From assembly GCF_050947335.1 (NCBI RefSeq), contig NW_027473339.1, positions 62,001-126,000 on the forward strand: 64,000 nt of DNA, read 5' to 3'. Positions 1-11,623 of the stretch are shown in pieces. Made by a program: the position numbers and the translations under genes. The notes under the pieces were generated by a model. The model was not told the origin of the DNA and did not search any database. It worked only from the letters and a program-made list of their open reading frames with translations. The first letter of the stretch is position 1, and every line of letters begins with the position of its first letter. The DNA comes from Megachile rotundata. Lineage: Eukaryota > Arthropoda > Insecta > Hymenoptera > Megachilidae.

Positions 1-340
1 TCGTGATTGTGTGATCGTGATTGTGTGATCGTGATAGTGTGATCGTGATTGTGTGATCGTGATTGTGTGGTCGTGATTGTGTGGTCGCGATTGTGTGATT
101 GTGATTGTGTGATCGTGATTGTGGGATCGTGACTGTGGGATCGTGATTGTGTGATTGTGATTGTGTGATTGTGATTGTGTGATCGTGATTGTGTGATCGT
201 GGTTGTGTGATCGTGATTGGGTGATCGTGATTGGATGATCGTGATTGGGTGATCGTGATTGTGGGATTGTGACTGTGCGATTGTGTGATTGTGATTGTGT
301 GACTGCGATTGTGTGATTGTGATTGTGGGATTGTGATTGT

Positions 341-540
341 GTGATTGTGATTGTGATTGTGATTGTGATTGTGATTGTGATTGTGATTGTGATTGTGATT
401 GTGATTGTGATTGTGATTGTGATTGTGATTGTGATTGTGATTGTGATTGTGATTGTGATTGTGATTGTGATTGTGATTGTGATTGTGATTGTGATTGTGA
501 TTGTGATTGTGATTGTGATTGTGATTGTGATTGTGATTGT
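341..540 (+). repeat. (GTGATT)n hexamer tract, about 33 copies
   Basis: An uninterrupted run of the hexamer GTGATT, in which the 8-bp half of the satellite unit is missing. It ends at GTGTGACTGTGTG, the same right flank used by most other hexamer tracts here. Short Val-Ile and Cys-Asp reading frames across it come from the 6-bp period and are not genes. Confidence 0.95.
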
Positions 541-836
541 GTGACTGTGTGATTGTGATTGTGTGACTGTGATTGTGTGATCGTGATAGTGTGATCGTGA
601 TAGTGTGATCGTGATTGTGTGATCGAGACTGTGTGGTCGTGATTGTGTGATCGTGATTGTGGGATTGTGACTGTGTGATTGTGTGGTTGTGGTTGTGTGA
701 TCGTGATAGTGTGATCGTGATTGTGTGATCGCGATTGTGTGATTGTGTGATTGTGATTGTGTGACTGTGATTGTGTGATTGTGATTGTGGGATTGTGATT
801 GTGTGATTGTGATTGTGTGATCGTGACTGTGATTGT

Positions 837-1180
837 GTGATTGTGATTTCGATTGTGATTGTGATTGTGATAGTGATTGTGATTGTGATTGTGATTGTGA
901 TTGTGATTGTGATTGTGATTGTGATTGTGATTGTGATTGTGATTGTGATTGTGATTGTGATTGTGATTGTGATTGTGATTGTGATTGTGATTGTGATTGT
1001 GATTGTGATTGTGATTGTGATTGTGATTGTGATTGTGATTGTGATTGTGATTGTGATTGTGATTGTGATTGTGATTGTGATTGTGATTGTGATTGTGATT
1101 GTGATTGTGATTGTGATTGTGATTGTGGTTGTGATTGTGATTGTGATTGTGATTGTGATTGTGATTGTGATTGTGATTGT
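837..1180 (+). repeat. (GTGATT)n hexamer tract, about 57 copies
   Basis: This is one of the two longest hexamer tracts in the window. It follows the leader GTGATCGTGACTGTGATTG and ends at GTGTGACTG. It has three interruptions: TTC near 848, TAG near 871 and a GG near 1127. The tract at 2401-2744 carries the same three at the same positions. Confidence 0.95.
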
Positions 1181-1473
1181 GTGACTGTGTGATTGTGATT
1201 GTGTGACTGTGATTGTGTGATCGTGATTGTGTGATCGTGATTGTGTGAATGTGATTGTGTGATTGTGATTGTGGGATTGTGATTGCGATTTTGTGATTGT
1301 GACTGTGTGGTCGTGATTGTGTGATCGTGATTGTGGGATTGTGACTGTGTGATTGTGTGATCGTGATTGTGTGATCGTGGTTGTGTGATCGTGGTTGGGT
1401 GATCGTGATTGGGTGATCGTGATTGGGTGATCGTGATTGTGGGATTGTGACTGTGCGATTGTGTGACTGTGAT

Positions 1474-1600
1474 TGTGTGATTGTGATTGTGACTGTGATT
1501 GTGATTGTGGTTGTGATTCTGATTGTGATTGTGACTGTGATTGTGATTGTGATTGCGATTGTGATTCTGATTGTGATTGTGACTGTGATTGTGATTGTGT
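1474..1600 (+). repeat. Degenerate hexamer tract
   Basis: A hexamer-period block interrupted by GACTG, GGTTG, GATTCTG and GCG variants. Similar degenerate blocks lie at 3038-3164 (inside the duplicate), about 3978-4045, 5345-5430, 14043-14120, 20640-20710, 41956-42027 and 49926-49998. They look like older hexamer expansions that have taken on substitutions. Confidence 0.8.
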
Positions 1601-1806
1601 GACTGTGTGATTGTGATTGTGTGACTGTGTGATTGTGATTGTGTGACCGTGATTGTGTGATCGTGATAGTGTGATCGTGATAGTGTGATCGTGACTGTGT
1701 GATCGTGACTGTGTGGTCGTGATTGTGTGATCGTGATTGTGGGATTGTGACTGTGTGATTGTGCGGTTGTGGTTGTGTGATCGTGATTGTGTGATCGTGA
1801 TTGTGC

Positions 1807-2002
1807 GATCTTGATTGTGCGATTGTGATTGTGCGATTGTGATTGTGCGATTGTGATTGTGCGATTGTGATTGTGCGATTGTGATTGTGCGATTGTGATT
1901 GTGCGAATGTGATTGTGCGATTGTGATTGTGCGATTGTGATTGTGCGATTGTGATTGTGCGATTGTGATTGTGCGATTGTGATTGTGCGATTGTGATTGT
2001 GC
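1807..2002 (+). repeat. Block of 14 units with GTGCG variant
   Basis: Fourteen consecutive 14-mers in which GTGTG is replaced by GTGCG, so each unit carries one CpG. The first unit has GATCTTG and one unit has GCGAATG. The block is repeated at 3371-3566. Confidence 0.88.
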
Positions 2003-2400
2003 GATCGTGATTGTGTGGTCGTGATTGTGTGATCGTGATTGTGGGGTTGTGTGATTGTGATTGTGATTGTGTGATTGTGATTTTGTGATTGTGATTTTGT
2101 GATTGTGATTGTGTGATTGTGATTGTGTGATTGTAATTGTGTGATTGTGATTGTGTGATCGTGATTGTGTGGTCGTGATTGTGTGATCGTGATTGTGGGA
2201 TTGTGTGATCGTGATTGTGTGATCGTGATTGTGTGATCGTGATTGTGTGATCGTGATTGTGTGATCGTGATTGTGTGATCGTGATTGTGTGATCGCGATT
2301 GTGTGATTGTGTGATTGTGATTGTGTGACTGTGATTGTGTGATTGTGATTGTGGGATTGTGATTGTGTGATTGTGATTGTGTGATCGTGACTGTGATTGT

Positions 2401-2744
2401 GTGATTGTGATTTCGATTGTGATTGTGATTGTGATAGTGATTGTGATTGTGATTGTGATTGTGATTGTGATTGTGATTGTGATTGTGATTGTGATTGTGA
2501 TTGTGATTGTGATTGTGATTGTGATTGTGATTGTGATTGTGATTGTGATTGTGATTGTGATTGTGATTGTGATTGTGATTGTGATTGTGATTGTGATTGT
2601 GATTGTGATTGTGATTGTGATTGTGATTGTGATTGTGATTGTGATTGTGATTGTGATTGTGATTGTGATTGTGATTGTGATTGTGATTGTGGTTGTGATT
2701 GTGATTGTGATTGTGATTGTGATTGTGATTGTGATTGTGATTGT
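2401..2744 (+). repeat. (GTGATT)n hexamer tract, duplicate of 837-1180
   Basis: Same length (344 bp) and same three interruptions as the tract 1,564 bases upstream. Equal lengths are notable because other related hexamer tracts differ widely in copy number. Confidence 0.95.
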
Positions 2745-3370
2745 GTGACTGTGTGATTGTGATTGTGTGACTGTGATTGTGTGATCGTGATTGTGTGATC
2801 GTGATTGTGTGAATGTGATTGTGTGATTGTGATTGTGGGATTGTGATTGCGATTTTGTGATTGTGACTGTGTGGTCGTGATTGTGTGATCGTGATTGTGG
2901 GATTGTGACTGTGTGATTGTGTGATCGTGATTGTGTGATCGTGGTTGTGTGATCGTGGTTGGGTGATCGTGATTGGGTGATCGTGATTGGGTGATCGTGA
3001 TTGTGGGATTGTGACTGTGCGATTGTGTGACTGTGATTGTGTGATTGTGATTGTGACTGTGATTGTGATTGTGGTTGTGATTCTGATTGTGATTGTGACT
3101 GTGATTGTGATTGTGATTGCGATTGTGATTCTGATTGTGATTGTGACTGTGATTGTGATTGTGTGACTGTGTGATTGTGATTGTGTGACTGTGTGATTGT
3201 GATTGTGTGACCGTGATTGTGTGATCGTGATAGTGTGATCGTGATAGTGTGATCGTGACTGTGTGATCGTGACTGTGTGGTCGTGATTGTGTGATCGTGA
3301 TTGTGGGATTGTGACTGTGTGATTGTGCGGTTGTGGTTGTGTGATCGTGATTGTGTGATCGTGATTGTGC

Positions 3371-3566
3371 GATCTTGATTGTGCGATTGTGATTGTGCGA
3401 TTGTGATTGTGCGATTGTGATTGTGCGATTGTGATTGTGCGATTGTGATTGTGCGATTGTGATTGTGCGAATGTGATTGTGCGATTGTGATTGTGCGATT
3501 GTGATTGTGCGATTGTGATTGTGCGATTGTGATTGTGCGATTGTGATTGTGCGATTGTGATTGTGC
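3371..3566 (+). repeat. Block of 14 units with GTGCG variant (duplicate)
   Basis: The copy of 1807-2002 inside the 1,564-bp tandem duplication, with the same GATCTTG first unit and GCGAATG unit. Confidence 0.88.
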
Positions 3567-4886
3567 GATCGTGATTGTGTGGTCGTGATTGTGTGATCGT
3601 GATTGTGGGGTTGTGTGATTGTGATTGTGATTGTGTGATTGTGATTTTGTGATTGTGATTTTGTGATTGTGATTGTGTGATTGTGATTGTGTGATTGTAA
3701 TTGTGTGATTGTGATTGTGTGATCGTGATTGTGTGGTCGTGATTGTGTGATCGTGATTGTGGGATTGTGTGATCGTGATTGTGTGATCGTGATTGTGTGA
3801 TCGTGATTGTGTGATCGTGATTGTGTGATCGTGATTGTGTGATCGTGATTGTGTGATCGTGATTGTGTGATCGTGATTGTGTGATCGTGATTGGGTGATC
3901 GTGATTGGGTGATCGTGATTGGGTGATCGTGATTGTGGGATTGTGACTGTGCGATTGTGTGACTGTGATTGTGTGATTGTGATTGTGACTGTGATTGTGA
4001 TTGTGGTTGTGATTCTGATTGTGATTGTGACTGTGATTGTGATTGTGTGACTGTGTGATTGTGATTGTGTGACTGTGATTGTGTGATCGTGATAGCGTGA
4101 TCGTGATAGTGTGATCGTGATTGTGTGATCGTGACTGTGTGGTCGTGATTGTGTGATCGTGATTGTGGGACTGTGACTGTGTGATTGTGTGGTTGTGGTT
4201 GTGTGATTGTGATTGTGTGACTGCGATTGTGTGATTGCGATTGTGTGATTGCGATTGTGTGATTGCGATTGTGTGATCGTGATTGTGTGATCGTGATTGG
4301 GTGATCGTGATTGGGTGATCGTGATTGGGTGATCGTGATTGGGTGATCGTGATTGTGGGATTGTGACTGTGTGATTGTGTGATCGTGATTGTGTGATCGT
4401 GATTGTGCGATCGTGATTGTGTGATCGTGATTGTGTGATCGTGATTGTGTGATCGTGATTGTGTGGTCGTGATTGCGTGATCGTGATTGTGGGATTGTGA
4501 CTGTGTGATTGTGTGATCGTGATTGTGTGATTGTGATTGTGTGATTGTGATTGTGTGATTGTGATTGTGTGATTGTGATTGTGTGTTTGTGATTGTGTGA
4601 TTGTCATTGTGTGATCGTGACTGTGTGGTCGTGATTGTGTGATTGTGATTGTGTCATTGTGATTGTGTGATTGTGATTGTGTGATCGTGATTGTGGGATT
4701 GTGACTGTGTGATTGTGTGATTGTGATTGTGTGACTGTGATTGTGTGATTGTGATTGTGGGATTGAGATTGTGTGATTGTGATTGTGTGATCGTGACTGT
4801 GATTGTGTGATTGTGATTCTGTGACTGTGTGATTGTGATTGTGTGACTGTGACGGTGTGATCGTGATAGTGTGATCGTGATCGTGT

Positions 4887-5070
4887 GATTGTGATCGTGT
4901 GATTGTGATCGTGTGATTGTGATCGTGTGATTGTGATCGTGTGATTGTGATCGTGTGATTGTGATCGTGTGATTGTGATCGTGTGATTGTGATCGTGTGA
5001 TTGTGATCGTGTGATTGTGATTGTGTGATTGTGATTGTGTGATTGTGATCGTGTGATTGTGATCGTGTGA
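4887..5070 (+). repeat. GATTGTGATCGTGT block
   Basis: About 13 units of GATTGTGATCGTGT, with two plain GATTGTG units inside (about 5013-5040) and a GCGTTTG unit just after. The same arrangement recurs at 13578-13761, 21832-22028, 43149-43330 and 46579-46774. Confidence 0.85.
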
Positions 5071-5990
5071 TTGCGTTTGTGTGATTGCGATTGTGTGATT
5101 GCGATTGTGTGATTGTGATTGTGTGATTGTGATTGTGTGATTGTGATTGTGTGATTGTGATTGTGTGATTGTGATTGTGTGATCGTAATTGGGTGATCGT
5201 GATTGGGTGATCGTGATTGGGTGATCGTGATTGTGGGATTGTGACTGTGCGATTGTGTGATTGTGATTGTGTGACTGCGATTGTGTGATTGTGATTGTGG
5301 GATTGTGATTGTGTGATTGTGATTGTATGATCGTGACTGTGATTGTGTGATTGTGATTGTGACTGTGATTGTGATTGTGATTGTGATTGTGATTCTGATT
5401 GTGATTGTGACTGTGATTGTGATTGTGTGACTGTGTGATTGTTATTGTGTGACTGTGATTGTGTGATCGTGATAGTGTGATCGTGATAGTGTGATCGTGA
5501 TTGTGTGATCTTGACTGTGTGGTCGTGATTGTGTGATCGTGATTGTGGGACTGTGACTGTGTGATTGTGTGGTTGTGGTTGTGTGACTGTGATTGTGTGA
5601 TTGTGATTGTGGGATTGAGATTGTGTGATTGTGATTGTGTGATCGTGACTGTGATTGTGTGATTGTGATTGTGTGACTGTGTGATTGTGATTGTGTGACT
5701 GTGACGGTGTGATCGTGATAGTGTGATCGTGATCGTGTGATTGCGATTGTGTGATTGTGATTGTGTGATTGTGATTGTGTGATTGTGATTGTGTGATTGT
5801 GATCGTGTGATTGTGATTGTGTGATTGTGATTGTGTGTTTGTGATTGTGTGATTGTGATTGTGTGATCGTGACTGTGTGGTCGTGATTGTGTGATTCTGA
5901 TTGTGTCATTGTGATTGTGTGATTGTGATTGTGTGATTGTGATTGTGTGATCGTGACTGTGTGGTCGTGATTGTGTGATCGTGATTGTGG

Positions 5991-6306
5991 GATTGAGACT
6001 GTGTGATAGTGTGATTGTGATTGTGTGATTGTGATTGTGGGATTGTGATTTGTGTGATTGTGATTGTGTGATCGAGACTGTGATTGTGTGATCGCGATTG
6101 TGTGATCGCGATTATGATCGCGATTGTGTGATCGCGATTGTGTGATCGCGATTGTGTGATCGCGATTGTGTGATCGCGATTGTGTGATCGCGATTGTGTG
6201 ATCGCGATTGTGTGATCCCGATTGTGTGATCGCGATTGTGTGATCGCGATTGTGTGACCGCGATTGTGTGATCGCGATTGCGTGATCGTGACTGTGTGGT
6301 TGTGCG
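5991..6306 (+). repeat. GATCGCG core of the 1.12-kb module, copy 1
   Basis: Starts at GATTGAGACTG, contains a conserved one-base insertion (GATTTGTGTG), a short unit (GATTATGATCGCG), a run of GATCGCGATTGTGT, one GATCCC unit and one GACCGCG unit, and ends at GGTTGTGCG. The same markers in the same order define the other copies. Two CpG per unit in the run. Confidence 0.88.
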
Positions 6307-6473
6307 ATTGTGATTGTGATTGTGTGATTGTGATTATGTGATTGTGACTGTGACTGTGTGATTGTGATTGTGGGACTGTGATTGCGATTGTGTGATTGTG
6401 ACTGTGTGGTCGTGATTGTGTGATCGTGATTGTGGGATTGTGACTGTGTGGTTGTGTGATTGTTTGATTGTGT

Positions 6474-6641
6474 GATTGCGATTGTGTGATTGCGATTGTG
6501 TGATTGCGATTGTGTGATTGCGATTGTGTGATTGCGATTGTGTGATTGCGATTGTGTGATTGCGATTGTGTGATTGCGATTGTGTGATTGCGATTGTGTG
6601 ATTGCGATTGTGTGATTGCGATTGTGTGATTGCGACTGTGT
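6474..6641 (+). repeat. GATTGCGATTGTGT block, 12 units
   Basis: Twelve near-identical units preceded by GTGTGATTGTTTG. The last unit changes to GATTGCGACTG. The matching blocks downstream hold 13 units (7581-7762) and 30 units (from 8716), so copy number changes in whole units. Confidence 0.88.
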
Positions 6642-7111
6642 GGTCGTGATTGTGTGATCGTGATTGTGGGATTGTGACTGTGTGATTGTGTGATTGTGAT
6701 TGTGTGACTGTGATTGTGTGATTGTGATTGTGGGATTGAGATTGTGTGATTGTGATTGTGTGATCGTGACTGTGATTGTGTGATTGTGATTGTGTGACTG
6801 TGTGATTGTGATTGTGTGACTGTGACGGTGTGATCGTGATAGTGTGATCGTGATCTTGTGATTGCGATTGTGTGATTGTGATTGTGTGATTGTGATTGTG
6901 TGATTGTGATTGTGTGATTGTGATCGTGTGATTGTGATTGTGTGATTGTGATTGTGTGTTTGTGATTGTGTGATTGTGATTGTGTGATCGTGACTGTGTG
7001 GTCGTGATTGTGTGATTCTGATTGTGTCATTGTGATTGTGTGATTGTGATTGTGTGATTGTGATTGTGTGATCGTGACTGTGTGGTCGTGATTGTGTGAT
7101 CGTGATTGTGG

Positions 7112-7413
7112 GATTGAGACTGTGTGATAGTGTGATTGTGATTGTGTGATTGTGATTGTGGGATTGTGATTTGTGTGATTGTGATTGTGTGATCGAGACT
7201 GTGATTGTGTGATCGCGATTGTGTGATCGCGATTATGATCGCGATTGTGTGATCGCGATTGTGTGATCGCGATTGTGTGATCGCGATTGTGTGATCGCGA
7301 TTGTGTGATCGCGATTGTGTGATCCCGATTGTGTGATCGCGATTGTGTGATCGCGATTGTGTGACCGCGATTGTGTGATCGCGATTGCGTGATCGTGACT
7401 GTGTGGTTGTGCG
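7112..7413 (+). repeat. GATCGCG core of the 1.12-kb module, copy 2
   Basis: Has the same marker order as the core at 5991, with one GATCGCG unit fewer. The start lies 1,121 bases after copy 1, and the end 1,107 bases after it. Confidence 0.88.
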
Positions 7414-7580
7414 ATTGTGATTGTGATTGTGTGATTGTGATTATGTGATTGTGACTGTGACTGTGTGATTGTGATTGTGGGACTGTGATTGCGATTGTGT
7501 GATTGTGACTGTGTGGTCGTGATTGTGTGATCGTGATTGTGGGATTGTGACTGTGTGGTTGTGTGATTGTTTGATTGTGT

Positions 7581-7762
7581 GATTGCGATTGTGTGATTGC
7601 GATTGTGTGATTGCGATTGTGTGATTGCGATTGTGTGATTGCGATTGTGTGATTGCGATTGTGTGATTGCGATTGTGTGATTGCGATTGTGTGATTGCGA
7701 TTGTGTGATTGCGATTGTGTGATTGCGATTGTGTGATTGCGATTGTGTGATTGCGACTGTGT
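7581..7762 (+). repeat. GATTGCGATTGTGT block, 13 units
   Basis: Second module copy of this block, one unit longer than the first, also entered through GATTGTTTG and ended by GATTGCGACTG. Confidence 0.88.
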
Positions 7763-8232
7763 GGTCGTGATTGTGTGATCGTGATTGTGGGATTGTGACT
7801 GTGTGATTGTGTGATTGTGATTGTGTGACTGTGATTGTGTGATTGTGATTGTGGGATTGAGATTGTGTGATTGTGATTGTGTGATCGTGACTGTGATTGT
7901 GTGATTGTGATTGTGTGACTGTGTGATTGTGATTGTGTGACTGTGACGGTGTGATCGTGATAGTGTGATCGTGATCGTGTGATTGCGATTGTGTGATTGT
8001 GATTGTGTGATTGTGATTGTGTGATTGTGATTGTGTGATTGTGATCGTGTGATTGTGATTGTGTGATTGTGATTGTGTGTTTGTGATTGTGTGATTGTGA
8101 TTGTGTGATCGTGACTGTGTGGTCGTGATTGTGTGATTCTGATTGTGTCATTGTGATTGTGTGATTGTGATTGTGTGATTGTGATTGTGTGATCGTGACT
8201 GTGTGGTCGTGATTGTGTGATCGTGATTGTGG

Positions 8233-8548
8233 GATTGAGACTGTGTGATAGTGTGATTGTGATTGTGTGATTGTGATTGTGGGATTGTGATTTGTGTGAT
8301 TGTGATTGTGTGATCGAGACTGTGATTGTGTGATCGCGATTGTGTGATCGCGATTATGATCGCGATTGTGTGATCGCGATTGTGTGATCGCGATTGTGTG
8401 ATCGCGATTGTGTGATCGCGATTGTGTGATCGCGATTGTGTGATCGCGATTGTGTGATCCCGATTGTGTGATCGCGATTGTGTGATCGCGATTGTGTGAC
8501 CGCGATTGTGTGATCGCGATTGCGTGATCGTGACTGTGTGGTTGTGCG
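8233..8548 (+). repeat. GATCGCG core of the 1.12-kb module, copy 3
   Basis: Third tandem copy of the core, with the same GATTTGTG insertion, GATTATGATCGCG short unit, GATCCC and GACCGCG markers. Confidence 0.88.
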
Positions 8549-8715
8549 ATTGTGATTGTGATTGTGTGATTGTGATTATGTGATTGTGACTGTGACTGTG
8601 TGATTGTGATTGTGGGACTGTGATTGCGATTGTGTGATTGTGACTGTGTGGTCGTGATTGTGTGATCGTGATTGTGGGATTGTGACTGTGTGGTTGTGTG
8701 ATTGTTTGATTGTGT

Positions 8716-9135
8716 GATTGCGATTGTGTGATTGCGATTGTGTGATTGCGATTGTGTGATTGCGATTGTGTGATTGCGATTGTGTGATTGCGATTGTGTG
8801 ATTGCGATTGTGTGATTGCGATTGTGTGATTGCGATTGTGTGATTGCGATTGTGTGATTGCGATTGTGTGATTGCGATTGTGTGATTGCGATTGTGTGAT
8901 TGCGATTGTGTGATTGCGATTGTGTGATTGCGATTGTGTGATTGCGATTGTGTGATTGCGATTGTGTGATTGCGATTGTGTGATTGCGATTGTGTGATTG
9001 CGATTGTGTGATTGCGATTGTGTGATTGCGATTGTGTGATTGCGATTGAGTGATTGCGATTGTGTGATTGCGATTGTGTGATTGCGATTGTGTGATTGCG
9101 ATTGTGTGATTGCGATTGTGTGATTGCGATTGTGT
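8716..9135 (+). repeat. GATTGCGATTGTGT block, 30 units
   Basis: A long homogeneous block, with one GAG-bearing unit near 9048. It follows module copy 3 and leads into plain GATTGTG units, GATCGTGATCG and then a GATCGTGATTGGGT run that contains the rare GATTTGG unit. Confidence 0.9.
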
Positions 9136-10428
9136 GATTGTGATTGTGTGATTGTGATTGTGTGATCGTGATCGTGTGATCGTGATTGGGTGATCGTGAT
9201 TTGGTGATCGTGATTGGGTGATCGTGATTGTGGGATTGTGACTGTGTGATTGTGTGATTGTGATTGTGTGACTGTGATTGTGTGATTGTGATTGTGGGAT
9301 TGTGATTGTGTGATTGTGATTGTGTGATCGTGACTGTGATTGTGTGACTGTGATTGTGATTGTGATTGTGATTGTGATTGTGTGACTGTGTGATTGTGAT
9401 TGTGTGACTCTGACTGTGTGATCGTGATAGTGTGATCGTGATAGTGTGATCGTGACTGTGTGGTCGTGATAGTGTGATCGTGATTGTGGGATTTTGACTG
9501 TGTGATTGTGTGGTTGTGGTTGTGTGATTGTGATTGTGTGACTGTGATTGTGTGATTGTGATTGTGGGAATGTGATTGCGATTGTGTGATTGTGACTGTG
9601 TGGTCGTGATTGTGTGATCGTGATTGTGGGATTGTGACTGTGTGATTGTGTGGTTCTGATTGTGTGATCGTGGTTGTGTGATCGTGATTGGGTGATCGTG
9701 ATTGGGTGATCGTGATTGGGTGATCGTGATTGTGGGATTGTGACTGTGCGATTGTGTGATTGTGATTGTGTGACTGTGATTGTGTGATTGTGATTGTGGG
9801 ATTGTGATTGTGTGATTGTGATTGTGTGATCGTGACTGTGATTGTGTGATTGTGTGATTGTGATTGTGTGACTGTGATTGTGTGATCGTGATAGTGTGAT
9901 CGTGATAGTGTGATCGTGATTGTGTGATCGTGATTGTGTGGTCGTGATTGTGTGGTCGTGATTGTGTGGTCGTGATTGTGTGATCGTGATTGTGTGATCG
10001 TGATAGTGTGATCGTGATTGTGTGATCGTGATTGTGTGGTCGTGATTGTGTGGTCGCGATTGTGTGATTGTGATTGTGTGATCGTGATTGTGGGATCGTG
10101 ACTGTGGGATCGTGATTGTGTGATTGTGGTTGTGTGATTGTGATTGTGTGATTGTGATTGTGTGATTGTGATTGTGTGATTGTGATTGTGTGATTGTGAT
10201 TGTGTGGTTGTGATTCTGTGATTGTGGTTGTGTGATTGTGATTGTGTGATTGCGATTGTGTGATCGTGACTGTGTGGTCGTGATTGTGTGATCGTGATTG
10301 TGGGATTGTGACTGTAGGATTGTGTGGTTGTGGTTGTGCGATTGTGATTGTGTGACTGTGATTGTGTGATTGTGATTGCGATTGTGTGATTGTGACTGTG
10401 TGGTCGTGATTGTGTGATCGTGATTGTG

Positions 10429-10528
10429 CGATTGTGATTGTGCGAATGTGATTGTGCGATTGTGATTGTGCGATTGTGATTGTGCGATTGTGATTGTGCG
10501 ATTGTGATTGTCCGATTGTGATTGTGCG
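10429..10528 (+). repeat. GATTGTGCG block
   Basis: About seven units with GTGCG, including one GCGAATG and one GTCCG unit. The same composition recurs at about 12890-12988, 18018-18118, 27699-27801 and 30190-30293, which marks these as copies of one module. Confidence 0.8.
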
Positions 10529-11245
10529 ATCGTGATTGTGTGGTCGTGATTGTGTGATCGTGATTGTGGGGTTGTGTGATTGTGATTGTGATTGTGTGAT
10601 TGTGATTTTGTGATTGTGATTTTGTGATTGTGATTTTGTGATTGTGATTGTGTGATTGTTATTGTGTGATTGTAATTGTGTGATTGTGATTGTGTGATCG
10701 TGATTGTGTGGTCGTGATTGTGTGATCGTGATTGTGGGATTGTGACTGTGTGATTGTGTGATCGTGATTGTGTGATCGTGATTGTGTGATCGTGATTGTG
10801 TGATCGTGATTGTGTGATCGTGATTGTGTGATCGTGATTGGGTGATCGTGGTTGTGTGATCGTGATGGTGGGATTGTGACTGTGTGATTGTGTGATCGTG
10901 ATTGTGTGATCGTGATTGTGTGATTGTGATTGTGTGATCGTGATTGTGTGGTCGTGATTGTGTGATCGTGATTGTGGGATTGTGACTGTGTGATTGTGTG
11001 ATCGTGATTGTGTGATTGTGATTGTGTGATTGTGATTGTGTGATTGTGATTGTGTGATTGTGATTGTGTGATTGTGATTGTGTGTTTGTGATTGTGTGAT
11101 TGTGATTGTGTGATCGTGACTGTGTGGTCGTGATTGTGTGATTGTGATTGTGTCATTGTGATTGTGTGATTGTGATTGTGTGATCGTGATTGTGGGATTG
11201 TGACTGTGTGATTGTGTGATTGTGATTGTGTGACTGTGATTGTGT

Positions 11246-11623
11246 GATTGCGATTGTGTGATTGCGATTGTGTGATTGCGATTGTGTGATTGCGATTGTG
11301 TGATTGCGATTGTGTGATTGCGATTGTGTGATTGCGATTGTGTGATTGCGATTGTGTGATTGCGATTGTGTGATTGCGATTGTGTGATTGCGATTGTGTG
11401 ATTGCGATTGTGTGATTGCGATTGTGTGATTGCGATTGTGTGATTGCGATTGTGTGATTGCGATTGTGTGATTGCGATTGTGTGATTGCGATTGTGTGAT
11501 TGCGATTGAGTGATTGCGATTGTGTGATTGCGATTGTGTGATTGCGATTGTGTGATTGCGATTGTGTGATTGCGATTGTGTGATTGCGATTGTGTGATTG
11601 CGATTGTGTGATTGCGATTGTGT
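11246..11623 (+). repeat. GATTGCGATTGTGT block, 27 units
   Basis: A homogeneous block of 378 bp with one GAG-bearing unit near 11508. The block at 28504-28881 has the same length and lies 17,258 bases away, inside a duplicated segment. Confidence 0.9.

Larger units (their letters stand above)
709..2272 (+). repeat. 1,564-bp tandem duplication, left copy
   Basis: Each landmark checked recurs exactly 1,564 bases later: the hexamer tract with its TTC and TAG interruptions, GCGAATG at 1903/3467, the GTGGGG junction at 2041/3605 and TTGTAATTG at 2131/3695. The left edge is set by 708 (A) against 2272 (T). I saw no difference between the copies in the parts compared, so this is either a very recent duplication or an assembly duplication. 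Confidence 0.9.
2273..3836 (+). repeat. 1,564-bp tandem duplication, right copy
   Basis: The direct tandem copy of 709-2272. After 3836 the sequence no longer follows the start of the unit: the first mismatch is GATCGTG where the copies have GATCGCG. A partial third copy of part of the unit (GATTGGGT units, then a degenerate hexamer block) follows at about 3890-4045. Confidence 0.9.
4445..11154 (+). repeat. Segment A: 6.7-kb higher-order repeat copy
   Basis: Matches 13136-18730 with an offset of 8,691, then 8,705, then 8,719 bases, the steps being single 14-mers. Landmarks: GTGTCATTG at 4655/13346, GACGG at 4851/13542, the single GATCCC unit at 6214/14905 and the start of the GATTGCG block at 6474/15165. 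This copy holds three modules of about 1.12 kb, whereas segment B holds two, which accounts for most of the length difference. Edges are approximate. Confidence 0.82.

Noticed and set aside
341..540. Telomeric or interstitial telomere repeat
   Set aside because: The hexamer is GTGATT, not TTAGGG, TTTAGGG, TTAGG or a known variant, and GGG triplets are sparse, so no telomere or G-quadruplex pattern is supported.
323..1192. Short + strand frames reading Val-Ile or Cys-Asp repeats
   Set aside because: They coincide with (GTGATT)n tracts and simply reflect a 6-bp period that gives two stop-free frames. The same holds for those at 2.4, 24.4, 31.4-32.0, 34.6, 37.3, 39.3, 45.3, 53.7, 57.0-57.5 and 59.4 kb.
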